From the NCBI GenBank assembly GCA_018334995.1, contig JAGXKW010000027.1:1-43202 (forward strand): a stretch of 43,202 nucleotides of DNA, read 5' to 3'. Of the stretch, positions 6,720-16,200 are shown piece by piece. Under the pieces are notes generated by a model, which worked only from the letters and a program-made list of their open reading frames with translations, did not search any database and was not told where the DNA came from. How positions within the stretch are numbered: position 1 is the stretch's first letter; each line of letters starts with the position of its first letter. This DNA is from Wenzhouxiangellaceae bacterium. Its GTDB lineage: Bacteria > Pseudomonadota > Gammaproteobacteria > Xanthomonadales > Wenzhouxiangellaceae. A program made the position numbers and the translations under genes.

Positions 6720-7223
6720 TCAACACCCGCAAACACCGTAAACGTCCTTTGTCACGGTTGTTCCTCGCCCGGTCTCGACCGTCAGCGTCCCGGTCTGCAC
6801 CCAGACCTCGTGGTCGGGGCGTTGGATTGCCTGCAGGTCGACCGTGACCCGGTAGTCATCGCTGGCATAAACTTTTTTCAGGGTCCTGGCCTCGTCGTCG
6901 ATCCGGACATCCTGAACGGTCAGCCGCACCGGCTCGCCATCGATGAAGATGAAGGCAAAATCCTTCTCCGGAGGCGGGCTGCCGTACTTTTCGGCGTAGA
7001 GGAATTGCTGGTCGCGGTACTGCGCCGCATTTTCGGCCAGAAGGCAACTGCAGCCGGCAACCGAGGGCGGGACACCGGCAGTGGTCAATTCGATGTCGGC
7101 GGAGGAAGCGCTTCCAGTTTCTCCGGAAGCGACGGTTTCGACTTCGGTGTTCCGCACCTGATGGCTGCACGCGCACAGAGTCGCGCAGAATAGTGCCGAT
7201 AGCAGCAGCGCTTTTTTTCTCAT
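6720..7223 (-). CDS. Lipoprotein of unknown function with Cys-rich motifs
   Basis: This 167-aa predicted lipoprotein has residues 1-19 (MRKKALLLSALFCATLCAC) forming a basic start, hydrophobic core and lipobox. The mature protein contains a second cysteine cluster, GCSCLLAENAAQYRDQQFLY, near residue 60, and ends in GVCGC, a C-terminal Cys-Gly-Cys. The middle is polar and strand-rich (FIFIDGEPVRLTVQDVRIDD). I do not recognise a family. The end-placed CGC and the CSC motif suggest metal binding or disulfides, but that is inference. The gene is divergent from an exported protein that also has a CGC motif (7505-8362), with 281 bp between starts, so the two may share regulation. The start at 7223 is chosen for the signal peptide. 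Confidence 0.6.
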   Translation of the reverse strand: MRKKALLLSALFCATLCACSHQVRNTEVETVASGETGSASSADIELTTAGVPPSVAGCSCLLAENAAQYRDQQFLYAEKYGSPPPEKDFAFIFIDGEPVRLTVQDVRIDDEARTLKKVYASDDYRVTVDLQAIQRPDHEVWVQTGTLTVETGRGTTVTKDVYGVCGC

Positions 7224-7504
7224 TTCGATATTTTCCCGTCGAGAATGAATCGTAGGCTCACCGACCCTTGACGCAGGGCCCAGATCGGCTGAATGAGCCC
7301 TGGAACGGCCTCTGGACGGGCCGCGTCCGGGCGAATATAGCGCAAAAAGCACCGTTGTTGCGTAGCGAACACAGGGCAGCCGCGCGGCCTCCGGACTTGC
7401 CGAACCGCCGCCCGACAGACGGCGTGCAGCCGGGCGCCGTCATTCCTGGACTCGATTCGCTGCTGTTATCCTTGTATCCAAACTATTCGAAAAGGAGTCG
7501 GATC

Positions 7505-8362
7505 ATGCACAGGCAGCCCAATCACCGATTCAATTCGCGATTCGCGGCCGGAGAATCGGCCAGCGCAATTCGACCCGCGAGGATGGGCCGAATGCTCAGC
7601 GCTCTCGCGCTGGGCCTGCTCGCGCTCATGATGGCTGCGGTTTCGGCACCGGCGGCGGCCGAACCGACGGATATCACGATCCGCGTGCTCAGCAAGGACG
7701 CCAAGTTCGTCGGCACGAGCATGGGCGGTGCCCGGGTGGTTCTGCGCGACGTTCACACCGGCGAGGTGCTGGCCAGCGGTGCGACCGAAGGCGGCACCGG
7801 GAACACCTCGAAGATCATGCACAGCGACGGCGGTCGCCGTGCCCGGATGGCCGATGAAACCGCGGCCTCGTTTACAGCGACGCTGGAGCTGGACGAGCCG
7901 CGCCTGATCGAGGTCGAGGCCATCGGTCCGGCCGCGCAACGTCAGGCCGAACAGCGTGTCACCGCCACGCAATGGGTGGTGCCGGGACGCGCGCCGGGTG
8001 GAAGCGAAGGCTGGATCCTGGAGCTGCCGGGTTTTGCCGTCGACGTGCTCGCCCCGCCGGCGCATGTCCGGATTTCCGGCGACCGCGAGCAGGTCGAGAT
8101 CCGCGCCAACGTCACGATGATGTGCGGCTGTCCGATCCAGCCCGGCGGGCTCTGGGACGCCGACGGTTACGACGTCGAAATGATCGTCGTGCGCAACGGC
8201 GAGCGCATCGACAGCGCATCGATGTCCTATGCCGGGCAGACCAGCCAGTTCGCCGGCGAGTTCGAGATCGACGAATCGGGTGTCTACGACATCACGGTAT
8301 ATGCCTACGATCCGCGCACCGGCAATACCGGCCTGGATCGTACGACGTTCATCGTGCCGTAG
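7505..8362 (+). CDS. Exported protein of unknown function with MCGC motif
   Basis: This 285-aa protein is exported. A long basic N-region (residues 1-30, several Arg) leads into a hydrophobic signal (ALALGLLALMMAAVSAPAAA), with cleavage likely after AAA near residue 52. The mature part looks like two beta-sandwich domains: one with VLSKDAKFVGTSMGGARVVLRDVHTGEVLASG (carboxypeptidase-regulatory-like), the other following VTMMCGCPIQPGG with YDITVYAYDPRTGNTG (Ig/fibronectin-like). The MCGC motif lies near residue 205 and is the only cysteine cluster; a metal or redox role is possible. GGAG seven bases before the ATG at 7505 fixes the start. The divergent neighbour is a lipoprotein with its own CGC motif. 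I do not recognise a named family. Confidence 0.6.
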   Translation: MHRQPNHRFNSRFAAGESASAIRPARMGRMLSALALGLLALMMAAVSAPAAAEPTDITIRVLSKDAKFVGTSMGGARVVLRDVHTGEVLASGATEGGTGNTSKIMHSDGGRRARMADETAASFTATLELDEPRLIEVEAIGPAAQRQAEQRVTATQWVVPGRAPGGSEGWILELPGFAVDVLAPPAHVRISGDREQVEIRANVTMMCGCPIQPGGLWDADGYDVEMIVVRNGERIDSASMSYAGQTSQFAGEFEIDESGVYDITVYAYDPRTGNTGLDRTTFIVP

Positions 8363-8430
8363 CGGCACGACAGGGGCTATCGCCCGAACGCCGCCCGATG
8401 GTCCCGGCTACGGTTGACCGGCGTGCGCGG

Positions 8431-8444
8431 GACCGGCGCCGGTC
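8431..8444. repeat. Perfect 14-bp palindrome
   Basis: GACCGGCGCCGGTC lies in the 88-bp convergent gap between the exported protein and NAD synthetase. There is no T-tract on either side, so it is either a weak bidirectional hairpin or a chance GC-rich palindrome. Confidence 0.35.
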
Positions 8445-8450
8445 GCCCAT

Positions 8451-10394
8451 TCATCCGGGGTCGATTGATTCCAGTTCGGCGAGGACGCCCTCGGCGGTCG
8501 CTTCGTCGGGCATGCGCCAGTCGCCGCGCGGCGACAGCGTGATGGTGCCGACCTTGGGTCCGGCCGGCAGCGTGGTGCGCTTGAACTGCTGGGAAAAGAA
8601 GCGCCGCACGAAGGTCAGCAGCCAGCGATGGATTTCCGCCGGCGGATAAAGGCCGTCGAACGCCAGGCAGGCCAAGTGGTAGATCTTGGTCGGCCGGGCG
8701 CCGTTGCGCATGAAGTGGAACAGGAAAAAATCGTGCAGCTCGTAAGGCCCGATGATCTGCTCGGTGTGCTGTGCGATGCGGCCTTCTTCGGCCGGCAGCA
8801 GCTCCGGCGAAACCGGCGTTTCGAGAATTCGGTTCAGAACCTCCGAAAGCGCCGTGCCGGCCCGGTTGCCCGCATACCAGCGCACCAGGTAACGGATCAT
8901 GGTCTTGGGCACGCCGGCATTGACGTTGTAACTCGCCATGTGGTCGGCATTGTAGGTGCACCAGCCCAACGCCAGTTCCGAGAGGCTGCCGGTGCCCACG
9001 ACGATACCCCCGGACTTGTTGCCGTAGTTGAACAGGATCTGGGTGCGTTCGCGGGCCTGGGCATTTTCGAACACGACGTCGTCCCGGGTTTCGTGCTCCA
9101 GGTCTTCGAGGTGCTGACGGACCGCGGCGTGGATCGGTATCTCTTTCAGTCTGACGTTCGCCGCCGCGGCCAGTCGACGCGCCGACGTCAGCGTGTGCTC
9201 GCTGGTGGCCGGTCCCGGCAGTGTCAAGGCATGCAATCGATCGGGATCGCGCTCGAGCTTTTCCAGAGCCTCCAGGCAGACGAGGAATGCCAGGGTGCTG
9301 TCGAGGCCGCCCGACAACCCCAGCACCAGTCGATCGGCGCCCGAGGCCAGCGCCCGCCGCGCCAGCCCGGTGGCCTGGATGTGCATGATTTCGCGCGCGC
9401 GGGCCTCGAGGCGCGCCTCGTCATCGGGCACGAACGGATGCGGCTCGATCTCGCGCGTCAGCGTCTTGAGCCCGGGATTTTCGTCCAGCGCCCGGATGCG
9501 TCGGTAATCACCGGGGCGCGGGGACTGGGCGAAAGTCGTGTTCTGGGCCCGGTCATGGTGCAGCCTTTCGACGTCGAATTCGGTGACCAGCGTGCGCGCA
9601 TCCATTGAAAATCGGTCGCTTTCGCCCAGCGCCTTGCCGTTCTCGAAAGCCAGCAGGTGTCCGCCGTAGACGACGTCCTTGGTCGATTCCATCGGGCCGC
9701 AGCCGGCGTACAGGTAACCGCTGACGCCACGCGCACTGGCCATGTGTACCAGCGAGCGGCGGAAGTCGGCCTTGGCGATGTGTTCCGGACTGGCCGACGG
9801 ATTGAGGACCAGTTCCGCACCGGCCAGACACTGTTCGATGCCGGGCGGCCGCGGCGCCCACAAGTCTTCGCAGATCTCGATGCCGAAATGGATGGCGCCG
9901 GCCCGGAACAACTGGTTGCAGCCGAGGCGGAACTCGCCGAAGTCGGGGTCCTCGACGGGCAGGTCGACATCAGCCCCGGATGCGAACCACCTGCGCTCGT
10001 AGAATTCGCCGTAGTTGGGCTGGATCTGCTTCGGCACGACGCCCCGGATTCGTCCCCCGGCGACAACGACGGCCGCGTTGAACAGCCGGCCGTCGGGCGC
10101 GCGCCACGGCGCGCCGACCACCGCGACGATGCGGTCGGTGGCTTCGGACACGGTCGTCAGCGCCCGACGCACGGCGTGATGCAGGCCGGTGCTGAAAAAC
10201 AGGTCCTCGCAGGTATACCCGGTCAGACAAAGCTCGGGGAACAGCGCGATGCTGACGTGCTGATCCGCCAGTTGGCGCAGGTGCCCGGCGATCCGTTGCG
10301 CATTGGTCGCCGGGTCGGCAAGCGCCAGTACGGGCGCCACCGCGGCGGCGCGAACGAAGCCGAAATCGGTCAGGTCGACATTCTTGGTCGTCAT
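8451..10394 (-). CDS. nadE: Glutamine-dependent NAD+ synthetase
   Basis: This 647-aa two-domain enzyme makes NAD+ from nicotinic acid adenine dinucleotide, ATP and glutamine in the cytoplasm, the last step of NAD biosynthesis. The N-terminal nitrilase-type glutaminase domain (about 10-290) has the Glu-Lys-Cys triad at E54 (LFPELCLTGYT), K122 (VPKQIQPNYGEFYE) and C175 (GIEICEDLW). The C-terminal synthetase domain (about 330-647) carries the PP-loop SGGLDST (361-367), the GTGSLSELALGWCTYNADH stretch, and conserved YNVNAGVPKTM. The length matches the long glutamine-dependent form. The ATG at 10394 has GGAGAGG just upstream and was chosen over a longer frame. Both active sites look intact. The gene is monocistronic as far as can be seen, convergent with the exported protein. 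Confidence 0.95.
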   Translation of the reverse strand: MTTKNVDLTDFGFVRAAAVAPVLALADPATNAQRIAGHLRQLADQHVSIALFPELCLTGYTCEDLFFSTGLHHAVRRALTTVSEATDRIVAVVGAPWRAPDGRLFNAAVVVAGGRIRGVVPKQIQPNYGEFYERRWFASGADVDLPVEDPDFGEFRLGCNQLFRAGAIHFGIEICEDLWAPRPPGIEQCLAGAELVLNPSASPEHIAKADFRRSLVHMASARGVSGYLYAGCGPMESTKDVVYGGHLLAFENGKALGESDRFSMDARTLVTEFDVERLHHDRAQNTTFAQSPRPGDYRRIRALDENPGLKTLTREIEPHPFVPDDEARLEARAREIMHIQATGLARRALASGADRLVLGLSGGLDSTLAFLVCLEALEKLERDPDRLHALTLPGPATSEHTLTSARRLAAAANVRLKEIPIHAAVRQHLEDLEHETRDDVVFENAQARERTQILFNYGNKSGGIVVGTGSLSELALGWCTYNADHMASYNVNAGVPKTMIRYLVRWYAGNRAGTALSEVLNRILETPVSPELLPAEEGRIAQHTEQIIGPYELHDFFLFHFMRNGARPTKIYHLACLAFDGLYPPAEIHRWLLTFVRRFFSQQFKRTTLPAGPKVGTITLSPRGDWRMPDEATAEGVLAELESIDPG

Positions 10395-10797
10395 TGCCTC
10401 TCCGTGAGTGGAATCCAGGTGGACAGTCAGGAGGATAAACGTGTACTGCCAAGGAACGGTGTCCAAGCGGCTGAGGCAATGGCGTTCAACATCCGTGGGC
10501 CGGGCAAGTCTGGATGGTCATGCGCATCGGCGGCGCCCGCAGGTCCCTGCCATGCAACGCCGCGCTCACGCGCTGAGCCATCCGGCGATGCCGGGCGGGT
10601 GGAAAGCCGGCGACTGCCGGCCTCGACGCCCGAACCTCGAGCGATCGAGTGGACTTCGGGCCGGAATCGTGGAACCGGGTCGGACTCATCCGCTCATCGA
10701 GTCCTTGCTGCGCCTCGACTCGAAACCGTCCTCGGTTCGCCAAGCTTCCGGGGTCTTTGATCGATTCGGCTCGGCGCGGCAGATGCGGTCCAGGACC
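10395..10797. other. Noncoding 403-bp gap
   Basis: Between NAD synthetase and the 66-aa protein I see no credible gene. A minus-strand frame of about 85 codons is Arg-rich with no family resemblance or ribosome binding site. A short tRNA-Ser-like word near 10466 does not fold as a tRNA. I see no strong promoter or terminator hairpin. Confidence 0.5.
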
Positions 10798-10998
10798 TTA
10801 CTGGACTTCGGTAATGTCGTGGTTCCTGAAGGCTTCCCGGATCTGCGGCGACTCCTCTTCGGGAATGATCACCTTGATCTGCTGCCGGTCCTCGTCGATA
10901 TAGATCTTCTCCTGCGGTATCCCGGCCGCGATCATGTCCTTGCGCGCGACGCGCGCCTGGTCGAGCTCTTCGAAACGTCCTGTCAGAGTCGTGTTCAT
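10798..10998 (-). CDS. Small protein resembling a truncated YflT/general-stress 17M-like domain
   Basis: This 66-aa soluble protein opens with MNTTLTGRFEELDQARVARKDMIAAGIPQEKIYID, a beta-alpha-beta pattern like the first half of the general stress protein 17M/YflT domain (an NTTVTGLF...A...L..AG...-type opening). It continues with a short strand-helix-strand (QQIKVIIPEEESPQIREAFRNHDITEVQ). It is acidic and has no signal or membrane segment. AGAGGA seven bases upstream supports the ATG at 10998. Family members are often stress-induced or found in osmotic-stress settings; nothing in the sequence here proves that. Function is unknown. Confidence 0.6.
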   Translation of the reverse strand: MNTTLTGRFEELDQARVARKDMIAAGIPQEKIYIDEDRQQIKVIIPEEESPQIREAFRNHDITEVQ

Positions 10999-11159
10999 CG
11001 GGCAGTCCTCTCGTGTGGCGTGAACGGCGAATCCCGTCGCCGGCAATCAAGCTTAGCACGGGTAAAGCGTCGCGATCGCCGAACGGCGGACACGGCCCGT
11101 TGAGCCATGCGTTATATGCTTGGATTTCAGACTCGAAAATGGAACCTGCATAAGTGGAT

Positions 11160-12026
11160 ATGACGCTGCCTGTTTGGTTGTTGCCGTTCGTCGTGGCAAT
11201 CGTTTACCTGACGATGTTTCTGCTGGAGCGTCGTTTTCCGTTGCGCAAGGCGCGTCGCCCCCTCTGGCCGCGGGTGCTGGTGAACGTGGCGATTACCGGC
11301 ATTGCCGTCGCCACGGCCGCGATCACGGTCAGGCCGGCCGTGGAGCATTTGCTGGCGTTGTCGCCCCAGCAGAATTTCGGTGCGCTGGCCCTGCTGGAAC
11401 TGCCGCTGGCGGCTGAATTCGCGATCGCCTTCGTGTTGTTCGACTGGTCGTTTTACTGGTGGCATCGATTGAATCATCGCGTGCCGCTGCTGTGGCGATT
11501 CCACAACGTGCACCATGTCGACCCGGATCTGGATGTGACCACGGCATTCCGGTTTCACGCCGTGGAGATCGGCTATTCTTCGGCATTTCGCGCAACGCAG
11601 GTCCTGCTGATCGGTCCGGCGGCCTGGATGTACTTCATGTACGAGCTTGTCTTTCAGGTTGCGACCCTGTTTCACCACAGCAACGTGAAGCTGCCGCTAC
11701 GAATCGAGCGGGCGGTGAATCGGGTGTTCGTGACGCCCCGGATGCACGGCGTCCACCACTCGCATTTCCATACTGAAACCGACTCGAATTACTCCACGGT
11801 GTTGTCGTGGTGGGATCGGCTGCATCGTTCGCTGCGCCTGAACGTGCCGCAGGAGGCCATCCGGATCGGCGTTCCGGCTTATTCGCAGCCAGCCGACAAT
11901 CGCCCCGGCAAGCTGCTGCGCATGCCGTTTGCCGAACAGCGGACTTACTGGCGGCAGGATGGCGCGACGATGGAGGCCCGGCCGGCATCACGAACCCCGG
12001 GTCCGGCGAACCGGATGCACGAATAG
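11160..12026 (+). CDS. Sterol desaturase / fatty acid hydroxylase superfamily protein
   Basis: This 288-aa integral membrane di-iron enzyme belongs to the fatty acid hydroxylase superfamily, which uses O2 and an electron donor to hydroxylate or desaturate lipids. The histidine boxes are visible: HRLNH (near residue 102), HNVHH (near 115) and HGVHHSHFH (near 200), with an intermediate FHHSN (near 173). Three or four hydrophobic segments precede and separate them. The lipid substrate is not deducible; bacterial members act on fatty acids, ether lipids, hopanoids or carotenoids. The start could be this ATG or a GTG six bases upstream; neither has a strong Shine-Dalgarno. The C-terminal 40 residues are polar and variable. 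A repeat copy with a T-tract follows the stop, where a terminator would be expected. Confidence 0.85.
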   Translation: MTLPVWLLPFVVAIVYLTMFLLERRFPLRKARRPLWPRVLVNVAITGIAVATAAITVRPAVEHLLALSPQQNFGALALLELPLAAEFAIAFVLFDWSFYWWHRLNHRVPLLWRFHNVHHVDPDLDVTTAFRFHAVEIGYSSAFRATQVLLIGPAAWMYFMYELVFQVATLFHHSNVKLPLRIERAVNRVFVTPRMHGVHHSHFHTETDSNYSTVLSWWDRLHRSLRLNVPQEAIRIGVPAYSQPADNRPGKLLRMPFAEQRTYWRQDGATMEARPASRTPGPANRMHE

Positions 12027-12054
12027 TCCTTTGGCGGACCTTTACCGGGGGGCC

Positions 12055-12124
12055 GCTGCGCAATGGAGCCCGTTTGCGCAATGGGCGTCCGGATTCTTTT
12101 CCGGGTTCTTTTTTTCCGGTTCTC
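12055..12124 (+). repeat. Intergenic repeat copy 5 with a different duplicated word
   Basis: TGCGCAATGG occurs twice (12057-12066 and 12075-12084, period 18). The second copy runs straight into the shared core GGGCGTCCGGATTCTTTTCC and a T-rich tail (GGGTTCTTTTTTTCCGG). The layout matches copies 2 and 4, two half-words then core then T/C tail, but the half-word is GCGCAATGG rather than CGAGGTGGG. Confidence 0.7.
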
Positions 12125-12217
12125 CAAGCCCTGGAGACGGCGTGCGCAATACCGCTCGAAGCGCGGTTTACATCGTGATCTGATAATCTGGTTTCACGCC
12201 TCGGCAAGAGAGAATAC

Positions 12218-13282
12218 ATGCCCGTACAACGAATCGCCGTGCTTGCCTTCTTCCTTTCGCTGACGCTCCTTTACCCGGCCCGCGCGCCGGCGCAGTCGAA
12301 CGGTATCGAATGGGTTCCGGTGGCACGCGCCACGCTGGTGGAGAAAGTCCGCCTGGACGGTTCGGTCGAAGCGGTGCAGGAAAGCACGGTCTCGGCCCAG
12401 ACCGCCGGCACCATCATGGAACTGCCGTTCGACGTCGACGACCAGGTTGAGCAGGGCGCATTGATCGCGCGCCTGGAAGACACCGAGCAGCGCTCGCGCC
12501 TGCGCCAGGCCGAGGGCAACCGCGAGGAGGCCGAGGCCAGCCTGCTCGATGCGCGGCAGCAGTTCGAGCGCATCGAGTCGCTGTACCGGCAGGACGTGGC
12601 TTCGCGCTCGGATTTCGATGAGGCGCGCAACCGGCTGGACGGCGCGCGCGCGCGCTTCGTGCGTGCCGAAGCCGCGGTTGCCGAAGCCCGCGAGGAACTC
12701 GATTACACCCGCGTCGAGGCGCCGTACAGCGGCGTGGTCACCGCGCGGCACGTGGAAGTCGGCGAGTCGGTGCGCCCGGGCCAGCCGCTTCTCAGCGGAT
12801 TTTCGCTGGACGAACTGCGCGTCGTGGCCGGCGTACCGCAGCGCTATGTCGAGCATGCGCAAGATGCTTCCCGGTTGACCGTTTCGCTGGACGACGGCCG
12901 GACGCTGCCGGTCGCGCGCATCACCGTGTTTCCGTTTGCCGATGCCGAGTCGCACAGCTTTCGGATTCGCCTGTACCTGGAAGAACGCACCGACGGCATC
13001 GCCCCCGGCATGCTGGTGCGCGTCGACCTGGCCGCCGACGAGCGCGAAACGCTGTGGATTCCGGCCGAAAGCCTGCTGCAGCGCGGTGAACTGCGCGCGG
13101 TATTCGTGCGCGGCGAGCAGGGTCGGCCGCGCTTGCGCCAGGTGCGGGTGGGCGTGCGCGAAAGCGACCGGCTCGAAATCCTTTCAGGACTGGATGTCGA
13201 TGATGCGGTGGCGGCGCGGCCCAACGCACTGTTCGAGCGGGCCGAAGGTGCGATCGAGAGCGGCAGCGGAGACACGCGTTGA
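12218..13282 (+). CDS. RND efflux periplasmic adaptor (membrane fusion protein)
   Basis: This 354-aa periplasmic adaptor of a tripartite RND pump joins the inner-membrane pump to an outer-membrane channel. A signal peptide covers about residues 1-26 (ending ARAPAQS). Then come the lipoyl half-motifs (TVSAQTAGTIMELPFDVDDQ near 65-85 and APYSGVVTARHVEVGESVRPG near 168-188) flanking an alpha-helical hairpin rich in Glu/Arg (about 90-160). A beta-barrel domain (VAGVPQRYVEHAQD...) and a membrane-proximal domain (LWIPAESLLQRGELRAVFV) follow. It is on the short side for the family. The stop overlaps the start of the RND permease by four bases (TTGA), so the two are translationally coupled. No outer-membrane factor gene is nearby; a TolC-like channel elsewhere is presumably used. 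Substrate is unknown. Confidence 0.9.
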   Translation: MPVQRIAVLAFFLSLTLLYPARAPAQSNGIEWVPVARATLVEKVRLDGSVEAVQESTVSAQTAGTIMELPFDVDDQVEQGALIARLEDTEQRSRLRQAEGNREEAEASLLDARQQFERIESLYRQDVASRSDFDEARNRLDGARARFVRAEAAVAEAREELDYTRVEAPYSGVVTARHVEVGESVRPGQPLLSGFSLDELRVVAGVPQRYVEHAQDASRLTVSLDDGRTLPVARITVFPFADAESHSFRIRLYLEERTDGIAPGMLVRVDLAADERETLWIPAESLLQRGELRAVFVRGEQGRPRLRQVRVGVRESDRLEILSGLDVDDAVAARPNALFERAEGAIESGSGDTR

Positions 13283-16200
13283 GCGAGGCTGACCAGTCGC
13301 TGGGCCCTTCGGGGCGGATCGCACGGGTATTCCAGAATTCGCGCCTGACGCCGCTGCTGGCGCTGGTCGGACTGATCGCCGGCGTGCTGGTGATGATCGT
13401 CACGCCCAAGGAAGAAGAGCCGCAGATCGACGTGACCATGGCCGACGTGGTCATCGCCTTCCCCGGTGCCAGCGCGCGTGAAGTCGAAAATCTGATCACC
13501 AATCCGGGCGAGCAGATTCTCGATGAGATCCTGGAGGTCGAGCACGTCTATTCGATGTCCAGTCACGGCCAGGCCGTCATCACGGTACAGTTCGAAGTCG
13601 GCGTGCCGCGGCAGGAAGCGCTGGTGCGCCTTTACAACAAGGTGTTTTCCAACCGCGACTGGTTCCCCGAAGATCTCGGCGCCAGCCAGCCGGTGGTCAA
13701 GCCCCAGGGGATCGACGACGTCCCGATCGTTACGCTGACGCTTTTCGACCCGCAGGAACGGCACAGCGGCGAGGACCTGACGCGGCTGGCGCACACGCTG
13801 GAGATTGCCTTGAAACGCGTGCCCGGCACGCGTGACGTGTACACCGTCGGCGGCACGCCCGACCGGGTGGACGTCCGGTTCGACCCGGCGCGGGTGGCCG
13901 GTCACGGGTTGGTGCTGGAGGACCTGGCGGACGCCATTCGGGCGGCCAACACCAGCGGCGTGGAAAGCCGGATCACGCGTGACGGCGTCTCGGTGCCGGT
14001 CGCACCGGGCACCTTGCTCGATAGCGCCGAGACGTTGCGCGAGCTGGTCGTGGGCATGGCGAAGGGCAGCGCGATCCGGCTCGAAGACGTGGCCTCGGTC
14101 GTACGCGGCGGCACCGTTCCCGACCAGAGCGCGCAACTGGGCTTCGGGCCGGCCGGCAGCGGCGAGCCCGGCCGCATCCACCGGGCGGTGACCGTGGCGG
14201 TGGCCAAGAAGCCCGGCGAGAATGCGGTGGTCGTGGCCGAGGCGCTTCAGGAGCGGCTGGCGCTTTTGCGCGGACGCGTGATTCCCGACGACATCGAGAT
14301 TCTCGTGACCCGGAACTACGGCGAAACCGCGGCCGACAAGGCACGCTCGCTGATTACCGACCTGGTCATGGCCACGCTGTCGGTGGTGCTGCTGGTGCTC
14401 GCCGCCATGGGTTGGCGCCAGGCGGCGATCGTCGGACTGTCGGTACTGGTGACGCTGCTGCTGACGCTGGTGTTTTCATGGGCCTGGGGCTTCACGCTCA
14501 ACCGGGTCTCGCTGTTCGCGCTGATCTTCGCGATCGGCATCCTGGTCGACGACGCGATCGTGATCGTCGAGAACGTCAACCGGCGGCTGCAGAATTCCGC
14601 GCGTGCGTTCGGCGAAATCATTCCGGTGGCGGTCGACGAGGTCGGAACGCCGACCATCATGGCCAGCCTGACGGTGATGGCTGCGCTGATTCCCATGGCG
14701 TTCGTCACCGGCCTGATGGGTCCGTACATGAGCCCCATCCCGATCAACGCCTCGGCCGGCATGGTGCTGTCCCAGCTCGTGGCGTTCGTACTGGCGCCCT
14801 GGCTGGCGATGCGGCTGATGCGCCGCCGTCGCCGTGGCGATCCCAACCGCGGGACTGTCCATTCAGGAGGTGGTGAGAGCGCCGGGGAAAGTGTCGGGGA
14901 TGCCGCGGCCGAAGGCGCGAATCCGAGGCTGCTGGCCATCTTCCGTGCCGTGCTGACACCGTTCCTGGGTCCGCATCGCATGCGCCGCCTGCTGCTGACC
15001 GCCGCGGTGGTCGGACTGACCCTGGCCGCGGCGCTGCTCCCGGTGTTCCAGGTCGTGATCCTCAAGATGCTGCCGTTCGACGACAAGTCGGAATTCCAGG
15101 TGGTGGTCGACATGCCCGAGGACACGCCGATGGAGCAGACCATGCGCGTGCTGACCGACATGGCCGGTCACCTGGAAGGCGTCGACGAAGTGGAGAACTG
15201 GCAGGCCTATGCCGGCACCGCCGCGCCGATGAACTTCAACGGGCTGATCCGGCAGTATTACCTGCGCGACCAGCCGTATCACGGCGATCTGCAGATCAAC
15301 CTGACCGACGACCGCGACCGCCAGTCACACGAAATCGCGCTGGATCTGCGTGCCCCGCTGACCGAGATCGGTCGAAAATTCGGGGCCGCGGTCAAGATCG
15401 TCGAGGTCCCGCCGGGCCCGCCGGTGCTTTCGCCGGTCGTCGCCGAGGTCTACGCCGTGGATCCCGAATCGCGCATGCAGGTGGCCCGGAACCTGGCCGA
15501 GCGCATGGGCGGGATCGCCGGGCTGGTCGATATCGATACCACGGTGACCGCGCCGACCCGCCGCTGGGAGCTGGTCGTCGACCGCCACCGCGCGGCGAGC
15601 CTGGGCGTGTCGCAGGCGCAGGTGGTCGACACCCTGGAAATGGCGCTGGGCGAGCGCAACGCAAGCTATCTGCACGACCCCATGGCCAAGCATGCCGTCC
15701 CGATCCGGCTGATTCTGACCGAGGGGCACAAGGCCCAGCCGGATACGCTGCTGTCGCTGACGGTGCGCAGCCGGGCGGGCCGGCAGGTGCGTCTTTCCGA
15801 AGTGGCCGAATTCGTCGAATCGCAGTGGCCGGGCGTGATCTACCACAAGGACCTGCTGCCGGTCACCTACGTGACGGCCGACATGGCCGGAGACACCGAC
15901 TCGCCGCTTTACGGCATGTTTCGCCTGGCCGGCGAACTGTCCGACGACCCCGACGCTCCGGAGCAGACCTGGATCGTGCAGCCCGACTGGCCGGGCAGGC
16001 CGGCGCTGAAATGGGACGGTGAATGGCAGATTACCTATGAGACGTTCCGCGACATGGGCATGGCCTACGCGGTGGGCGTGTTCGTGATCTTCCTGCTGCT
16101 GGTGGGGCAGTTTCGCGGTTACCTGATGCCGCTGATCGTCATGGCGCCGATTCCGCTGACGCTGGTCGGGATCATGCCCGGCCACGCGCTGCTGGGACGC

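Noticed and set aside
10466-10510. tRNA-Ser-like word (GTGTCCAAGCGGCTGA)
   Set aside because: It resembles a tRNA-Ser D-arm, but no anticodon stem, T-arm or matching acceptor stem can be paired around it.
10486-10743. Minus-strand 85-codon frame
   Set aside because: It is Arg/Ala-rich, has no ribosome binding site and no family resemblance; typical of an open frame in GC-rich noncoding DNA.
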